Source: Costus lasius
Taxonomy: Eukaryota > Streptophyta > Magnoliopsida > Zingiberales > Costaceae
DNA: 64,000 bases
Direction of reading: 5' to 3'
Assembly: GCA_027563935.2 (NCBI GenBank)
Contig: CM050451.1
Coordinates: 99,661,565-99,725,564, forward strand
Shown here in pieces: positions 32,698 to 42,873 of the stretch. Position numbers and translations under genes: made by a program. Under the pieces are notes generated by a model. The model did not search any database, was not told where the DNA came from, and saw nothing but the letters and a program-made list of their open reading frames with translations. Every line of letters starts with the position of its first letter. Positions within the stretch are counted from its first letter, which is position 1.

Positions 32698-34098
32698 ATG
32701 AGCTTCAATGTGCGATCCCTACTGGAAAGGGAGAAGTTTGCTGGGCCGAACTTCTCTGACTGGTTCGGACACCTTAAGATCGTTCTTAAGGCAGAGAGGA
32801 AACTGTATGTCCTCGAGACGGCGATACCGCCGCAGCCCGCTCCGAACGCCGCAAGGGCGGTTCGGGATGCCTATGAAAAGCACGTCAATGATAGCATTGA
32901 TGTCGCTTGCCTGATGCTAGCGTCTATGACGCCACCGCTGCAGCGTCAGCATGAGGATATGTCGGCTATAGAAATTATAGCGAACCTCAAGATGCTATAT
33001 GCTGCACAGGCGAGGACAGAATGCTATAATCTGACGAAGCTCTTCTTTCAGAGCAAACTGGCTGAAGGGAGCCCAGTGGGAGCTCACGTGCTCAAGATGA
33101 TTGGGCACAAGGAGGCTCTGGAGAAACTGGGGCATACCATTAACCAGGAGCTTGCTGTAGACATAATTTTACAGTCTCTTCCGCCTTCTTTCGATGCGTT
33201 CATCATTAACTTTAATATGAACAAAATCGATTGTACTCCGGCAGAGCTGTTGAATATGCTCTTGACTACTGAGGAAACTCTGAAGGGAAAGCCTTCAACC
33301 TCTGTCTTATTGGTTCCCTCAAGGAACAAGAAGAAGGGGAAGAAGGGCAAGGCCCCTGTCAAGAACTACAGTAAGGCTCTGAAACAGAAGGTAAAGCGGT
33401 CGAAGGACAACAGGTGTTTCCACTGTGGCCAGCTGGGTCACTGGAAAAAGGACTGTAAAGCGCTCCAAGGAGATAAGAGGGGAAGCATCGCTTCTGGCTC
33501 AGGTATATATGTGACTGAGGTCATGTTTTCATCTTCTTCTATTTCATGGGTGTTGGACACTGCATGTGGAGTTCACATTTGTTCAAATGTACAGGAACTC
33601 AAGAGAAGAAGGCAGGTGGGACAGCATGAGGTAGACCTACGCGTTGGAAACGGGGCACGGGTTGCTGCTGTTGCTGTAGGAGACTATTTCATTTCTTTAC
33701 CATCTAGCATTGTATTGGAATTAAACAATTGTTATTTTGTACCCAGTATTACCAAGAATATTATCTCTATTCCTGCTCTTGTCAGGAAAGGATTTGCCTT
33801 TGAATGCAATATTTCAAAGTGTGTTTTATCTTGTGATAATATTGTGTATGCAACTGGTTCAATTAACAATGGGTTATTCATGTTGGACATGGAAAATTCT
33901 ATACAAAACATTGATAATAAGAAAGCCAAGTATGCTGATGACAGCACCTTGCTATGGCATAGTCGTTTAGGCCATATTAACGAGAAGCGCATTAAGCGGT
34001 TGCATGATCATGGACTGCTGGGATCATTCTCCTATGAGGAGATTGATACATGCAAAGCTTGTTTGATGGGTAAAATGACGAAGTCACCTTTTTTCTAA
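32698..34098 (+). CDS. Copia gag-protease-integrase N-terminus (element G), ended by a frameshift
   Basis: 466 codons from the ATG that opens MSFNVRSLLEREKF. Gag runs to about residue 230, followed by a basic stretch (KKKGKKGKAP) and a CCHC knuckle at residues 240-253. The protease motif is DTACG with Asp at 287. The integrase zinc region is near 420-460 (His pair in HSRLGHIN...HDHG and Cys pair in CKACLMG). One additional T in the run 34089-34094, compared with A and L, shifts the frame and creates TAA at 34096-34098. The second part continues in the next frame. It could be a real mutation or a homopolymer error in the assembly. Confidence 0.95.
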   Translation: MSFNVRSLLEREKFAGPNFSDWFGHLKIVLKAERKLYVLETAIPPQPAPNAARAVRDAYEKHVNDSIDVACLMLASMTPPLQRQHEDMSAIEIIANLKMLYAAQARTECYNLTKLFFQSKLAEGSPVGAHVLKMIGHKEALEKLGHTINQELAVDIILQSLPPSFDAFIINFNMNKIDCTPAELLNMLLTTEETLKGKPSTSVLLVPSRNKKKGKKGKAPVKNYSKALKQKVKRSKDNRCFHCGQLGHWKKDCKALQGDKRGSIASGSGIYVTEVMFSSSSISWVLDTACGVHICSNVQELKRRRQVGQHEVDLRVGNGARVAAVAVGDYFISLPSSIVLELNNCYFVPSITKNIISIPALVRKGFAFECNISKCVLSCDNIVYATGSINNGLFMLDMENSIQNIDNKKAKYADDSTLLWHSRLGHINEKRIKRLHDHGLLGSFSYEEIDTCKACLMGKMTKSPFF

Positions 34099-36583
34099 TA
34101 AAGGTCAAAGGGCTTCAGGTTTACTTGACCTTATACACAGTGATGTGTGTGGGCCATTTAGTAAACATGCCAGAGGTGGCTATCAGTACTTCATTACCTT
34201 TACTGATGATTTCAGTAGGTATGGGTATGTCTATCTTATGAGATATAAGAGTGAATCTTTTGACAAGCTCAAAGAGTTCAAAAATGAAGTACAGAATCAG
34301 CTAGGCCGAAATATCAAGGCACTTCGCTCAGATCGAGGTGGAGAATACTTGAGTCATGCGTTTACTGACTATCTAAAGGAGTGTGGGATTATCTCACAGC
34401 TCACTCCGCCAGGAACACCGCAATGGAATGGTGTGTCCGAGAGGAGAAATAGAACGTTACTTGATATGGTTCGTTCTATGATGAGTCAGGCTACTCTTCC
34501 ATACTCCTTTTGGGGTTTTGCACTGGAAACAGCTGCAAAGGTAGTAAACCGAGTGCCATCCAAGGCAGTTTCAAAGACGCCATATGAGTTATGGTATGGG
34601 AAACAGCCGAGCTTGACATTTATCAGGATCTGGGGTTGCGAGGCTTATGTCAAAAAGCTCGCCTCTGGGAAACTGGAGAGCAGATCTGAGAAATGTATCT
34701 TTGTCGGTTACCCTAAGGAAACTAAGGGTTATTATTTCTACGATCCCAAAGAGAACAAGGTTTTTGTTGCTCGGACGGCCATATTTCTTGAGAAGGAATT
34801 TCTTCTGCAAGAGGCCAGTGGGAGAGAAATAAAGCTGGATGAGATTCCAGAGGAAGGACAAAGTAGTCAAGCACAGTTGGATGTGCCTGAGCCGGTAGAT
34901 CAGGTTATTGAACAACCTGAGGCTCAAAAAACACGGGAACCGCGAAGATCGGGAAGGATCCGTCGTCAGCCTGAGCGCTATGACGGAGTCTACATCATTG
35001 ATAATGATGAACCCCTCACTTATGCGGATGCGGTCAGTGGACCGGAGTCAGCTAGATGGCTTGATGCTATGCGAGCCGAGATGGACTCCATGTCAGATAA
35101 CCAGGTCTGGGATTTGGTTGATCCGCCTCCGGGAGTAATCCCTATAGGCTGTAAATGGATCTTCAAGAAGAAGATTGACATGGATGGTAACGTGGTTACC
35201 TATAAAGGCAGGCTAGTTGCGAAAGGTTTCAAACAAATCTACGGGATAGATTATGATGAAACTTTCTCACCTGTAGCTATGTTTAAGTCTATTCGGATTC
35301 TTTTCGCGATAGCAGCATATTATGATTATGAGATCTGGCAGATGGATGTGAAAACAGCTTTCCTTAATGGAAATCTGGATGAGGATGTGTATATGACACA
35401 ACCTGAGGGTTTCACTAATCCAGCAGATCGTCATAAAATATGCAAGTTAAAGAAATCCATTTATGGATTGAAACAAGCATCTAGAAGCTGGAATATTCAT
35501 TTTGATGAATCAATCTCTGAGTTTGGTTTCATCAAGAACGAGGATGACCCGTGTGTATATAAGAGGTTTAGTGGGAGCGTGATTACTTTCCTAGTCCTCT
35601 ACGTCGATGATATCTTGATCATTGGAAATGATATTCCTGAAATGCATGCTGTTAAAGCATGGTTAAGGAAATGTTTCCAGATGAAAGATCTAGGAGAAGC
35701 AGCCTATGTATTAGGTGTGAAGATCTACAGGGATAGATCTAAGAGGCTTCTCGGGCTGTGCCAGAGTACTTACATCGATAAAGTCCTGGAGAGATTTCAT
35801 TTAGAGAATTCTAAACGAGGATATCTTCCAGTCAGACATGGTCTGAATCTTTCGAAGAGTCAGTGTCCACAAACACAGACTGAGAAAGATGAAATGGACA
35901 ATACGCCTTATGCTTCGGCTATTGGGTCCATTATGTATGCGATGTTGTGTACTCGCCCAGACGTCGCTTACGGGTTAAGCGTGACCAGTCGATTCCAAAG
36001 TAATCCAGGTATGGCGCACTGGATTGCAGTCAAGAACATTTTAAAATATCTGCGGAGGACCAAAGATATGTTCTTGATATATGGTGGTCAGGAGGAACTC
36101 AGTATAGAAGGATATACTGACGCTTCGTTCCAGTCGGACCAGGATGATTTCCGATCGCAATCAGGCTATGTTTTTAGCTTGAATGGTGGAGCAGTGGTGT
36201 GGAAGAGTTTCAAACAGTCAACTGTTGCTGATTCCACAACAGAAGCCGAGTATGTTGCAGCCTCGGAAGCATCCAAGGAGGCAGTGTGGATTCGTAAGTT
36301 CGTGAGAGAACTTGGTGTTGTTCCTTCGAGTGCATATCCTTTGGTTATCTTCTGTGATAACACTGGAGCAATCGCACAAGCAAAGGAACCACGGTCGCAC
36401 CAGAAGTCCAAGCACATACAGAGACGGTTTCACTTGATCCGGGAGATCATTGATCGTGGCGAGATCAAAATATGCAAGGTTCATACAGATGACAATCTGG
36501 CAGACCCGCTTACCAAGCCTCTGGCGCAGCAGAAGCATGAGAAGCACTGTAATAATATGGGTTTGAGATTTCTCAACCATTAG
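34099..36583 (+). CDS. Copia integrase core, reverse transcriptase, RNase H (element G)
   Basis: Continuation of the G polyprotein in the +1 frame. It is open from just before the frameshift to the stop at 36581-36583, with the first internal ATG at 34145 (812 codons from there). Visible parts are the integrase core with FTDDFSRYG, SDRGGEY and PQWNGVSERRNR, then RT with CKWIFKKK, MDVKTAFLNG and YVDD. RNase H follows with GYTDASF, TEAEYVA, DNTGAI and HIQRRFH. Catalytic residues appear complete. The stop is six bases before the polypurine tract. The total gag-pol span is 3,886 nt, one nucleotide more than that of A, which agrees with a single inserted base. Confidence 0.95.
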
Positions 36584-36588
36584 ATTAA

Positions 36589-36603
36589 GTGCAAGTGGGA
36601 GAT
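36589..36603 (+). other. Polypurine tract of element G
   Basis: GTGCAAGTGGGAGAT immediately before the 3' LTR. Confidence 0.9.
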
Positions 36604-38318
36604 TGTTGGGGTATGCCCTTAAGGCTAATGTTTGAGGCCTTGGGATTGTATAAGTATCATGTAATAAACTCTTATGTTTATAAAGGCATGGTTATTATTC
36701 AGGTTGCTACCTTGTCTGCTGTAATAAGTGTACTTCTGAATAATGTCTCAAAGCTGTTCAGCTAGGCTGACATGCATATGTCCTTAGTCGAGATATCTTG
36801 GTGAACATGAGACAGCCTTGATATGATTGAGACTAATATGTGTTCTAATCTTATAGGATGCTTCGAGCATGGAATAAGATGTAGACTCATGGGTACATTG
36901 GATGTACTGGACAGACCCTACTAGGATATTCAATTGCTTGTCACAATGTGAATGATCCTTGTAAGCACCAAGTGGCACATGTCCTCTGACTTGAGATCAC
37001 TTGTGTTTCTAAATGATGATTGTCATTGTCTTGAGGTAGTTCAATATCATTTGAAACATAATGATTATAGACTATCTTGGATGGTGATCTTGAATCAGGT
37101 TAGGGCACTAGTGATAGACATAGGATTGCCGTCTCCTTGTTTAAGGAGTGTGATGTTCTAAAGGGCCCCCCTATATGAGATGATTGAGATAGTGTATGGC
37201 CATACCCAGATGACTATGTTCATCTGATCTAATCATGCTCATCGTATTGGAGTTACAAGCTTGACCCGCTTGTCCAATAAGAACATCCAGTGGCAAAGGA
37301 CACATGTATGCCTAGTGAAGTTGATTCACACTTGTGCTGTGGTTTGGGTGAAGTCTTGGAAGACTCTTTCCTTTATATCGGGAGACAGTGATGTGTTGCT
37401 AGATACCCCTCACTGATCGTGATAACGAAAGTTATCGTTACCGACATTTAAAGGAAACCCTCAGGGTCGCACAATTTGATGATATGGCTTACTTAAGTCA
37501 GATCGTGTGGACTGAATTGTTTGGGTTCAGTTTAAAGGGATAGAGGCTCTGATTGTAAGTGAGATCTGGTCTGATCATGTTTGATTGATTGGGACTTGAG
37601 ATCGGTAAGCTTAGATCGAGAGTATTGATGCTAGATCGGTGAGATCAAGAGTATCACGAGATCAACGGTTAGATATTGAACCATTGGTTCAATGAGATCT
37701 AGACCATGGCTTGGGCTGGTTTAATTTGGTTCTTGAACCAAATTGAAATGGATTGAAGTGGCTTGAACCGGTTCACAAGGGTGAACGCTTGGTTCAAGGG
37801 GTTAGGCGTTTTGGTTCGGTAATGGGCGCATAGCTTCATCTCTTCCATTTATGGAAAGTATTGAAGGCGACTTCACCTTAACGCCAAAGCGTTTTGAACG
37901 CTCGACTTCACTCCTCTCTTCTCAACGTTCATCCTTGGAGGTGATGGCATTCGGACGAGAAGAGGAGGAAGGTTGCTCTCGCCAAGCTTGATCCAAAACT
38001 CCTTCACGCGACAAGGGATACTTTGGAGCCTTGCTAGCACAAGGGACGTTCAAGGTGTAGGCCTTCTTCTTCTTGTGTGCGATTCCTTTGGAGAAGTTCT
38101 CTTTGAACTTTGCTTCCAAGCCGACATCCGATCTATGGCATTGGTATGATCACATTCTTGATCTAATGAAATATTATAGTTGATCATATGAGCACATAAG
38201 CGATTGAATTCTTGAAATCCTAGCAAAATGCATGCGCCCCCTTGTCTAGGGTTTTCGGCCCCCCCCCCTCTTGAAAGGGGTTTATCCGCTTGCGCTCCCC
38301 CTTGAAGGGGACCCTTCA
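36604..38318 (+). repeat. 3' LTR of copia element G
   Basis: 1,715 bp. The three differences from the 5' LTR that I find are near 37543 (G for T), 37612 (A for C) and 37908 (C for T). Confidence 0.96.
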
Positions 38319-38323
38319 GAAGA

Positions 38324-39139
38324 TGGATGGAGTTGATCAAAGACTATGACTTCTCCATTCAGTATCAGGCTGGAAAGGCCAATGTGGTGGCTGATGCACT
38401 GAGCAGACATCCAGTCACTTCAGTAGCGGCACTACGAGTCAGTGAGTGGCGGTTACTGCAGGAGTTCAGCGATCTCAGGATCAGTGTTTCTCCTAGAGTT
38501 CAGTCGGGTTATGTGGCCTTTCTCAGAGTACAGTCTGCTTTGTTGCAGAAGATCAGAGATCAGCAGTCTGTGGATCCGAGATTAGTTCAGATCAGGGATA
38601 GTTTGGTTGATGGAGCAGTTCAGGATTTTAGCCTGTCTGATGATGGTATTCTTCGGTTTCGTGGAAGGGTATGTGTCCCTGAGGAACCGAGCTTGAGGAA
38701 AGAAATATTGGAGGACAGCCATAACTCCAAATATTCTCTACATCCTGGTGTGACTAAGATGTATCAGGACCTTAAGAAAAATTTTTGGTGGCCGGGTATG
38801 AAGAAAGAAGTATCTGATTTTGTCTCTAGGTGTTTAACCTGTCAGACTGTAAAGGCTGAACACCAGAAGCCTGGTGGTTTGTTGCAGCCCCTTCCTATTC
38901 CTGAGTGGAAGTGGGAATGCATCAGTATGGATTTTGTGTGTGGTTTGCCTAGAACCAGATTGGGTCATGATGCTATTTGGGTGATCGTTGATAGACTCAC
39001 TAAATCAGCCCATTTTCTCCCGATCAAGATGACTTATCCTTTAGAGAGGCTGGCTAGATTATACATTGATGAGATAGTCAGACTGCATGGAGTGCCTGTT
39101 GATATTGTGTCTGATAGGGACTCTCGGTTTTTGTCCTGA
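38324..39139 (+). CDS. Gypsy integrase, N-terminal part (element E)
   Basis: Resumes the E polyprotein in phase after the GAAGA duplication. The end of the RNase H connection contains NVVADALSRH. The integrase zinc region (LHPGVTKMYQDLKKNFWWPGMKK ... CLTCQTVKAEH in two segments) is an HHCC type. The core begins with ISMDFVCGLPRT and IWVIVDRLTKSAHF, with the second Asp in DIVSDRDSRF. TGA at 39137-39139 ends it and TAG at 39155-39157 follows in the same frame. Related chromoviruses usually have Arg and Gln there, so both are probably C-to-T changes. Same frame as 39164-39976. Confidence 0.92.
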   Translation, partial: WMELIKDYDFSIQYQAGKANVVADALSRHPVTSVAALRVSEWRLLQEFSDLRISVSPRVQSGYVAFLRVQSALLQKIRDQQSVDPRLVQIRDSLVDGAVQDFSLSDDGILRFRGRVCVPEEPSLRKEILEDSHNSKYSLHPGVTKMYQDLKKNFWWPGMKKEVSDFVSRCLTCQTVKAEHQKPGGLLQPLPIPEWKWECISMDFVCGLPRTRLGHDAIWVIVDRLTKSAHFLPIKMTYPLERLARLYIDEIVRLHGVPVDIVSDRDSRFLS

Positions 39140-39163
39140 TTTTGGAAGAGCTTATAGGAGGGT

Positions 39164-39976
39164 TTGGGTACTAAGTTGAGTTTTAGTACAGCATACCATC
39201 CTCAGTCTGATGGCCAGACGGAGCGTACTATACAGACTCTAGAAGATTTGTTGAGAGCCTATGTGGTTGATTGGAGTTCTGAGTGGAACCGGGATCTATC
39301 TTTGATAGAGTTCACTTATAATAATAGTTTCCACTCAAGTATTCAGATGGTTCCATATGAGGCTTTGTATGGAAGAAGGTGCAGGACTCCCTTGTGTTGG
39401 GAGGAGACTGGTGATAGATTGATTTTGAGATCTGATGCAGTTCAGGAGACTACTGATAAGGTCAGAGAGATACAGAATAAACTGAAGATTGCTCGGGACA
39501 GACAGAAGAGTTATGCTGACGACCGTCGTCGTTCCCTGGAGTTTATGGTAGGGGATCATGTTTTCTTAAAGGTGTCACCTACTAAGGGTGTTATGAGGTT
39601 TGGCAAAAAGGGCAAGTTGAGCCCTAGGTTTGTAGGCCCTTTTGACATTATTGAAAGAATTGGTCCAGTGGCATACAGATTAGCTTTACCTCCTGCTATG
39701 GATCATGTGCATAATGTGTTCCATGTTTCTGCTTTGAGGAAATATCATCCTGATCCATCTCATGTGTTAGAGTTGGAACCTCTTCAGATTCAGAGTGATT
39801 TGACTTTTGAGGAAAGACCTCTCCGGATTGTGGATAGAAAGGATAAAGTTTTGAGGAACAAGACAATACCTTTGGTAAAGGTTATCTGGGGAAATCAGTT
39901 GGTTGAGGAGGCGACTTGGGAGACTGAAGCTGATATGAGAAAGTTTTATGCTTATCTCTTTGATGATATGAATTGA
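39164..39976 (+). CDS. Gypsy integrase C-terminal part with chromodomain (element E)
   Basis: 270 codons after the two stops. The third catalytic acid follows STAYHPQSDGQTERTIQ, where the Glu lies in QTE. Next come the YEALYGRRCRTPLCW segment and the GPF motif (GPFDIIERIGPVAYRL). A C-terminal chromodomain-like stretch has PLRIVDRKD, IPLVKVIWG and EEATWE, ending shortly before the stop at 39974-39976. The chromodomain is the hallmark of chromoviruses and is thought to steer integration towards heterochromatin. A polypurine tract lies 22 bp downstream. Confidence 0.92.
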   Translation: MGTKLSFSTAYHPQSDGQTERTIQTLEDLLRAYVVDWSSEWNRDLSLIEFTYNNSFHSSIQMVPYEALYGRRCRTPLCWEETGDRLILRSDAVQETTDKVREIQNKLKIARDRQKSYADDRRRSLEFMVGDHVFLKVSPTKGVMRFGKKGKLSPRFVGPFDIIERIGPVAYRLALPPAMDHVHNVFHVSALRKYHPDPSHVLELEPLQIQSDLTFEERPLRIVDRKDKVLRNKTIPLVKVIWGNQLVEEATWETEADMRKFYAYLFDDMN

Positions 39977-39998
39977 GCTTTAGAGGACTAAAGCTTTA

Positions 39999-40012
39999 TA
40001 AGGAGGGAGGGA
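39999..40012 (+). other. Polypurine tract of the gypsy part of E
   Basis: TAAGGAGGGAGGGA just before the TGTAAGATCC start of the 3' LTR. Confidence 0.85.
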
Positions 40013-42772
40013 TGTAAGATCCAAGGATCTTAAGTCCTGGTAAGCATTATTTTGATTTAAATAAAATTATTGACTGTGATATTTTTCTAGGTATTGGTTG
40101 TTAATTTATAGTTAATTAACTAGAGATTTTTGGTTAATTAACTAGAGATTTTTGGTTGTTAATTTATTGTTAATTAATTAGAGTTTATTGGTTGTCAAAT
40201 TAATTAGAGCTTATTGGTTAATTAATTAGACTTAATTTCTTATTGGATTTCGGTTAAGTGAATGGTTAGTTAATGGCTAAAATTATGGATTATTGGGTTT
40301 GCAATGAAATTAAATGATAATTGGTTTAAAATTTGAATTAGTGGATTATAAACCTTATTGGAATCAACTAGTTAACGGGTTTTAATAATTAATTAACCGA
40401 AAATTGTATTAGTATTTAGGGTAAGAAATTAGGCGTTTTGGCGTTTTTTTGGCTTGGAGAAAAATTAAGGTGGCGGCTTGAAGAGATTGGCGACGGCTTG
40501 GAGGCTTGGAGGCGAAAATTCTTCTTCCTCTTCCTTTTCTCCCTTTGGCCGGCGTCTTGGTGTTTGGAGGCGTTCCTTGTCCATTGTTGGCGTCTTCCTA
40601 GGAGTATTTCAAAGCCTTAGACGAATTCTTGTGGAAGTTTTCACCTTGGTATTCACGGTTAAGAAGTGAGTGGAGTGTCTATTCGATTTTATCTATTGTT
40701 TGTGTTAGATGATGTGTTAAATGATACCTTTGCTTGTTGGAATTTTTACCATGCTAAAACCGATACCTTCACCATGTTAAAACCGAATTTAGGACATGAA
40801 AACCAAAATTAATATGTTCTTCATGAAAATCAAATCTAAGGTATTTTTCCATGAAATCGAATAGATATTCTTGTTCTTCATGAAAACCGAATTTAGGGTA
40901 TTTTCCATGAAAACCTAAAAACCGAAATCTTGATGATCTTGATAATTGTTTATGAAAACCGAATTTTGATGTTTGTAGTTAACATGTTACATGTGGTAAT
41001 TTGTAAAGTAGTTTATATGAATACTTGTTTTAAATTTAAGTTGATTTTATGGATGCTTGATATGATTGTTTCTTGGTGTGTGTAACCTGTTAAATATTTA
41101 TGATTCTATATTTATGGCTATGTATTTGTTTGAGAAATTTGGGTGATAACTTAGCAAGGCTGCACTGAATTGATCAGCATGAAACCTAAGGACTACCCTA
41201 CATTATGTGATTTTTTGAATGTTATGAAGTTTATGTGGTTTTTGAATATTATGTGATTTGTGATTTTTGGAATATTATGTGGTTATGGGAATTTAGAATA
41301 TTATGTGCTATGTGGTGGGTAGGACTAAGGCTAAGTGTGACTGTGTACTCAAGGGGATAGTATGTGTAATATGTTAAGGGTTTGAGATTTCAGCCCTGTA
41401 TTGTGATATGTGAGGGGGTTGATGTTCAGCCTACCTGTTATGATTATTGTGATGGGGGTTGATGTTCAGCCTGCCCGATATGATTATTGTGATGACTATC
41501 CTAGAGTCTAGTTGACACTTAGAAGTCCACCGTTGTGAAATAAGATATAAGATGTGTCTGTTGTCCAGTAGGAACCTTTTGGGAGAACGGGTTTTGACGC
41601 AAAGTGCCATGTCTTGGTCGGACAGGGGCCACCTCTTGATGTCATCACTCTTTTTGTGATATGGGGTGTCGTAGAGCAAAGTGCCACATCGTGACCTGGC
41701 GGGGGCCACCTCTTGAATCTACACACTATCCATCGATGTGTTATGGGGTGTTTTAGAGCAAAGTGCCACGTCGTGACCTGGCGGGGGCCACCTCTTGATT
41801 CTACTCACTGTCCATGTTTATATGTTGCATGAAATTTTGTAGTCTCCCAGTGCTTAGGCCAAAGCCGGGTTAGACCATAATGGTCACTACTGAATATGCT
41901 GGACAACTAGGTTAATTAAGTGTTGGTGTGTACATCTGAGTTGGTTTAGAGTATAAAACTGAGTTTGTTATATGTTGGTGTGTACATCTGACTGTTTATA
42001 TGACTTCTGTTTTCTTTATGTTGTTATATATTGACATAATGTTCCTGTTAAAGATTTTTAAAATAATCTGTCTATATTTTTGAGTGTATGTTATGGATGG
42101 TCGATTTAGACTATCCACTCACTGGGCTGTGTAGCTCACCCCTCACTATTTTCAGGCATAGAGCAGGGGCGCATTTCTTGAGTTAGCATTGGCATGGATA
42201 TCGCTAGTTTGCTGTTTAAGAACTTTTGTGCTTAATTATTTGGGGCCGGTTGTGGCCGAACTATATGAATGATATGAGTTATGTGAACCATGTGAACTAT
42301 GTGAACTTGTGATGTCAGATTGTGGCTGTTTAATGAGTTTGATTTTTGTGTCACCGCGGGCTTCAGCCTGGTTTCGGTGTTTGGTATGAGTTTATAAAAA
42401 TCGATTTTTGTGATTTGTTTTGAAATTCGGTTTGTGGTGTATTCTTTGTAATCGGTTTTGATATACCTGTAACTTGCATATGTCTAGTGCAAGTATTGCC
42501 TGGTGGCAGGTACCTTTATGGATTTTATGGATTTGATACGGTTTTGATATAACTGTTGCCTTGCATATGTCTAGTGCAAGGAATGCGTGGTGGCATGTAC
42601 CTTTATGAAATTGTGTTTACCTGGAGATTTATATGTATGGATTTTCGAAATTTTCAGATCGGGTTTCCTGAACGGGGTTTTACCTAGCATATGTATCGAT
42701 CTTGTATGATAACATCCTGTTTCTTTCATGAATTGTGTTGCTTGTTTGGGGTTAAGATAACGGGATGTTACA
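40013..42772 (+). repeat. 3' LTR of the gypsy part of E
   Basis: 2,760 bp, TGTAAGATCC ... GGGATGTTACA, with imperfect terminal inverted repeats. It ends exactly at the AATAA duplication. It holds three imperfect tandem units at 41600-41815 and a CTCACTGGGC..AGCTCACCCC motif near 42118-42147 that also occurs in solo LTR M. No gene is supported. AT-rich segments surround 40050-40420 and 40740-41300. Confidence 0.92.
41600..41815. repeat. Three imperfect tandem units (77-82 bp) in the gypsy LTR of E
   Basis: The core AAAGTGCCACRTCGTGACC followed by GGCGGGGGCCACCTCTTGA starts at 41601, 41678 and 41760. The first unit is the most diverged. Confidence 0.75.
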
Positions 42773-42777
42773 AATAA

Positions 42778-42868
42778 CAACCATTGCCTTTATAAACATA
42801 AGAGTTTATACATGATACTGTTACAATCCTAAGGCCTCAAACATTAGCCTTAAGGGCATACCCCAACA
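42778..42868 (-). repeat. Solo LTR F (Cop1), second part
   Basis: Final 91 bp of the Cop1 LTR after the AATAA duplication, ending CCCCAACA and followed by AGCCT. Confidence 0.92.
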
Positions 42869-42873
42869 AGCCT

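Larger units (their letters stand above)
29181..38318 (+). mobile_element. Copia element G (Cop1), full-length and very young
   Basis: 9,138-bp plus-strand element in the gypsy pol of E, with target duplication GAAGA (29176-29180, 38319-38323). Both LTRs are 1,715 bp and I find three substitutions between them. PBS, leader, gag-pol and polypurine tract are all present. The only coding lesion visible is one extra T in a run of six at 34089-34094. It is the youngest element in the window by LTR comparison and by nesting. Confidence 0.97.
26695..42772 (+). mobile_element. Chimeric element E: tandem TRIM array joined to a truncated chromodomain gypsy
   Basis: A unit bounded by a perfect 5-bp duplication AATAA (26690-26694, 42773-42777) inside solo LTR F. 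The site is confirmed by uninterrupted Cop1 LTRs elsewhere in the window. The left end is not a gypsy LTR. It is LTR-internal-LTR-internal-partial LTR of a TRIM (26695-27410). The gypsy begins abruptly within protease at about 27411 and continues through RT, RNase H, integrase and chromodomain to a polypurine tract and a 2,760-bp gypsy 3' LTR. Gag, gypsy primer-binding site and gypsy 5' LTR are absent. Copia element G lies inside the pol. The outer ends read TGTAAT and GTTACA, so they are compatible with one integrase. Confidence 0.85.

Noticed and set aside
34089..34098. Programmed ribosomal frameshift in G
   Set aside because: A and L are in one continuous frame at this point without the extra T, so a mutation or sequencing error is more likely than a designed shift.
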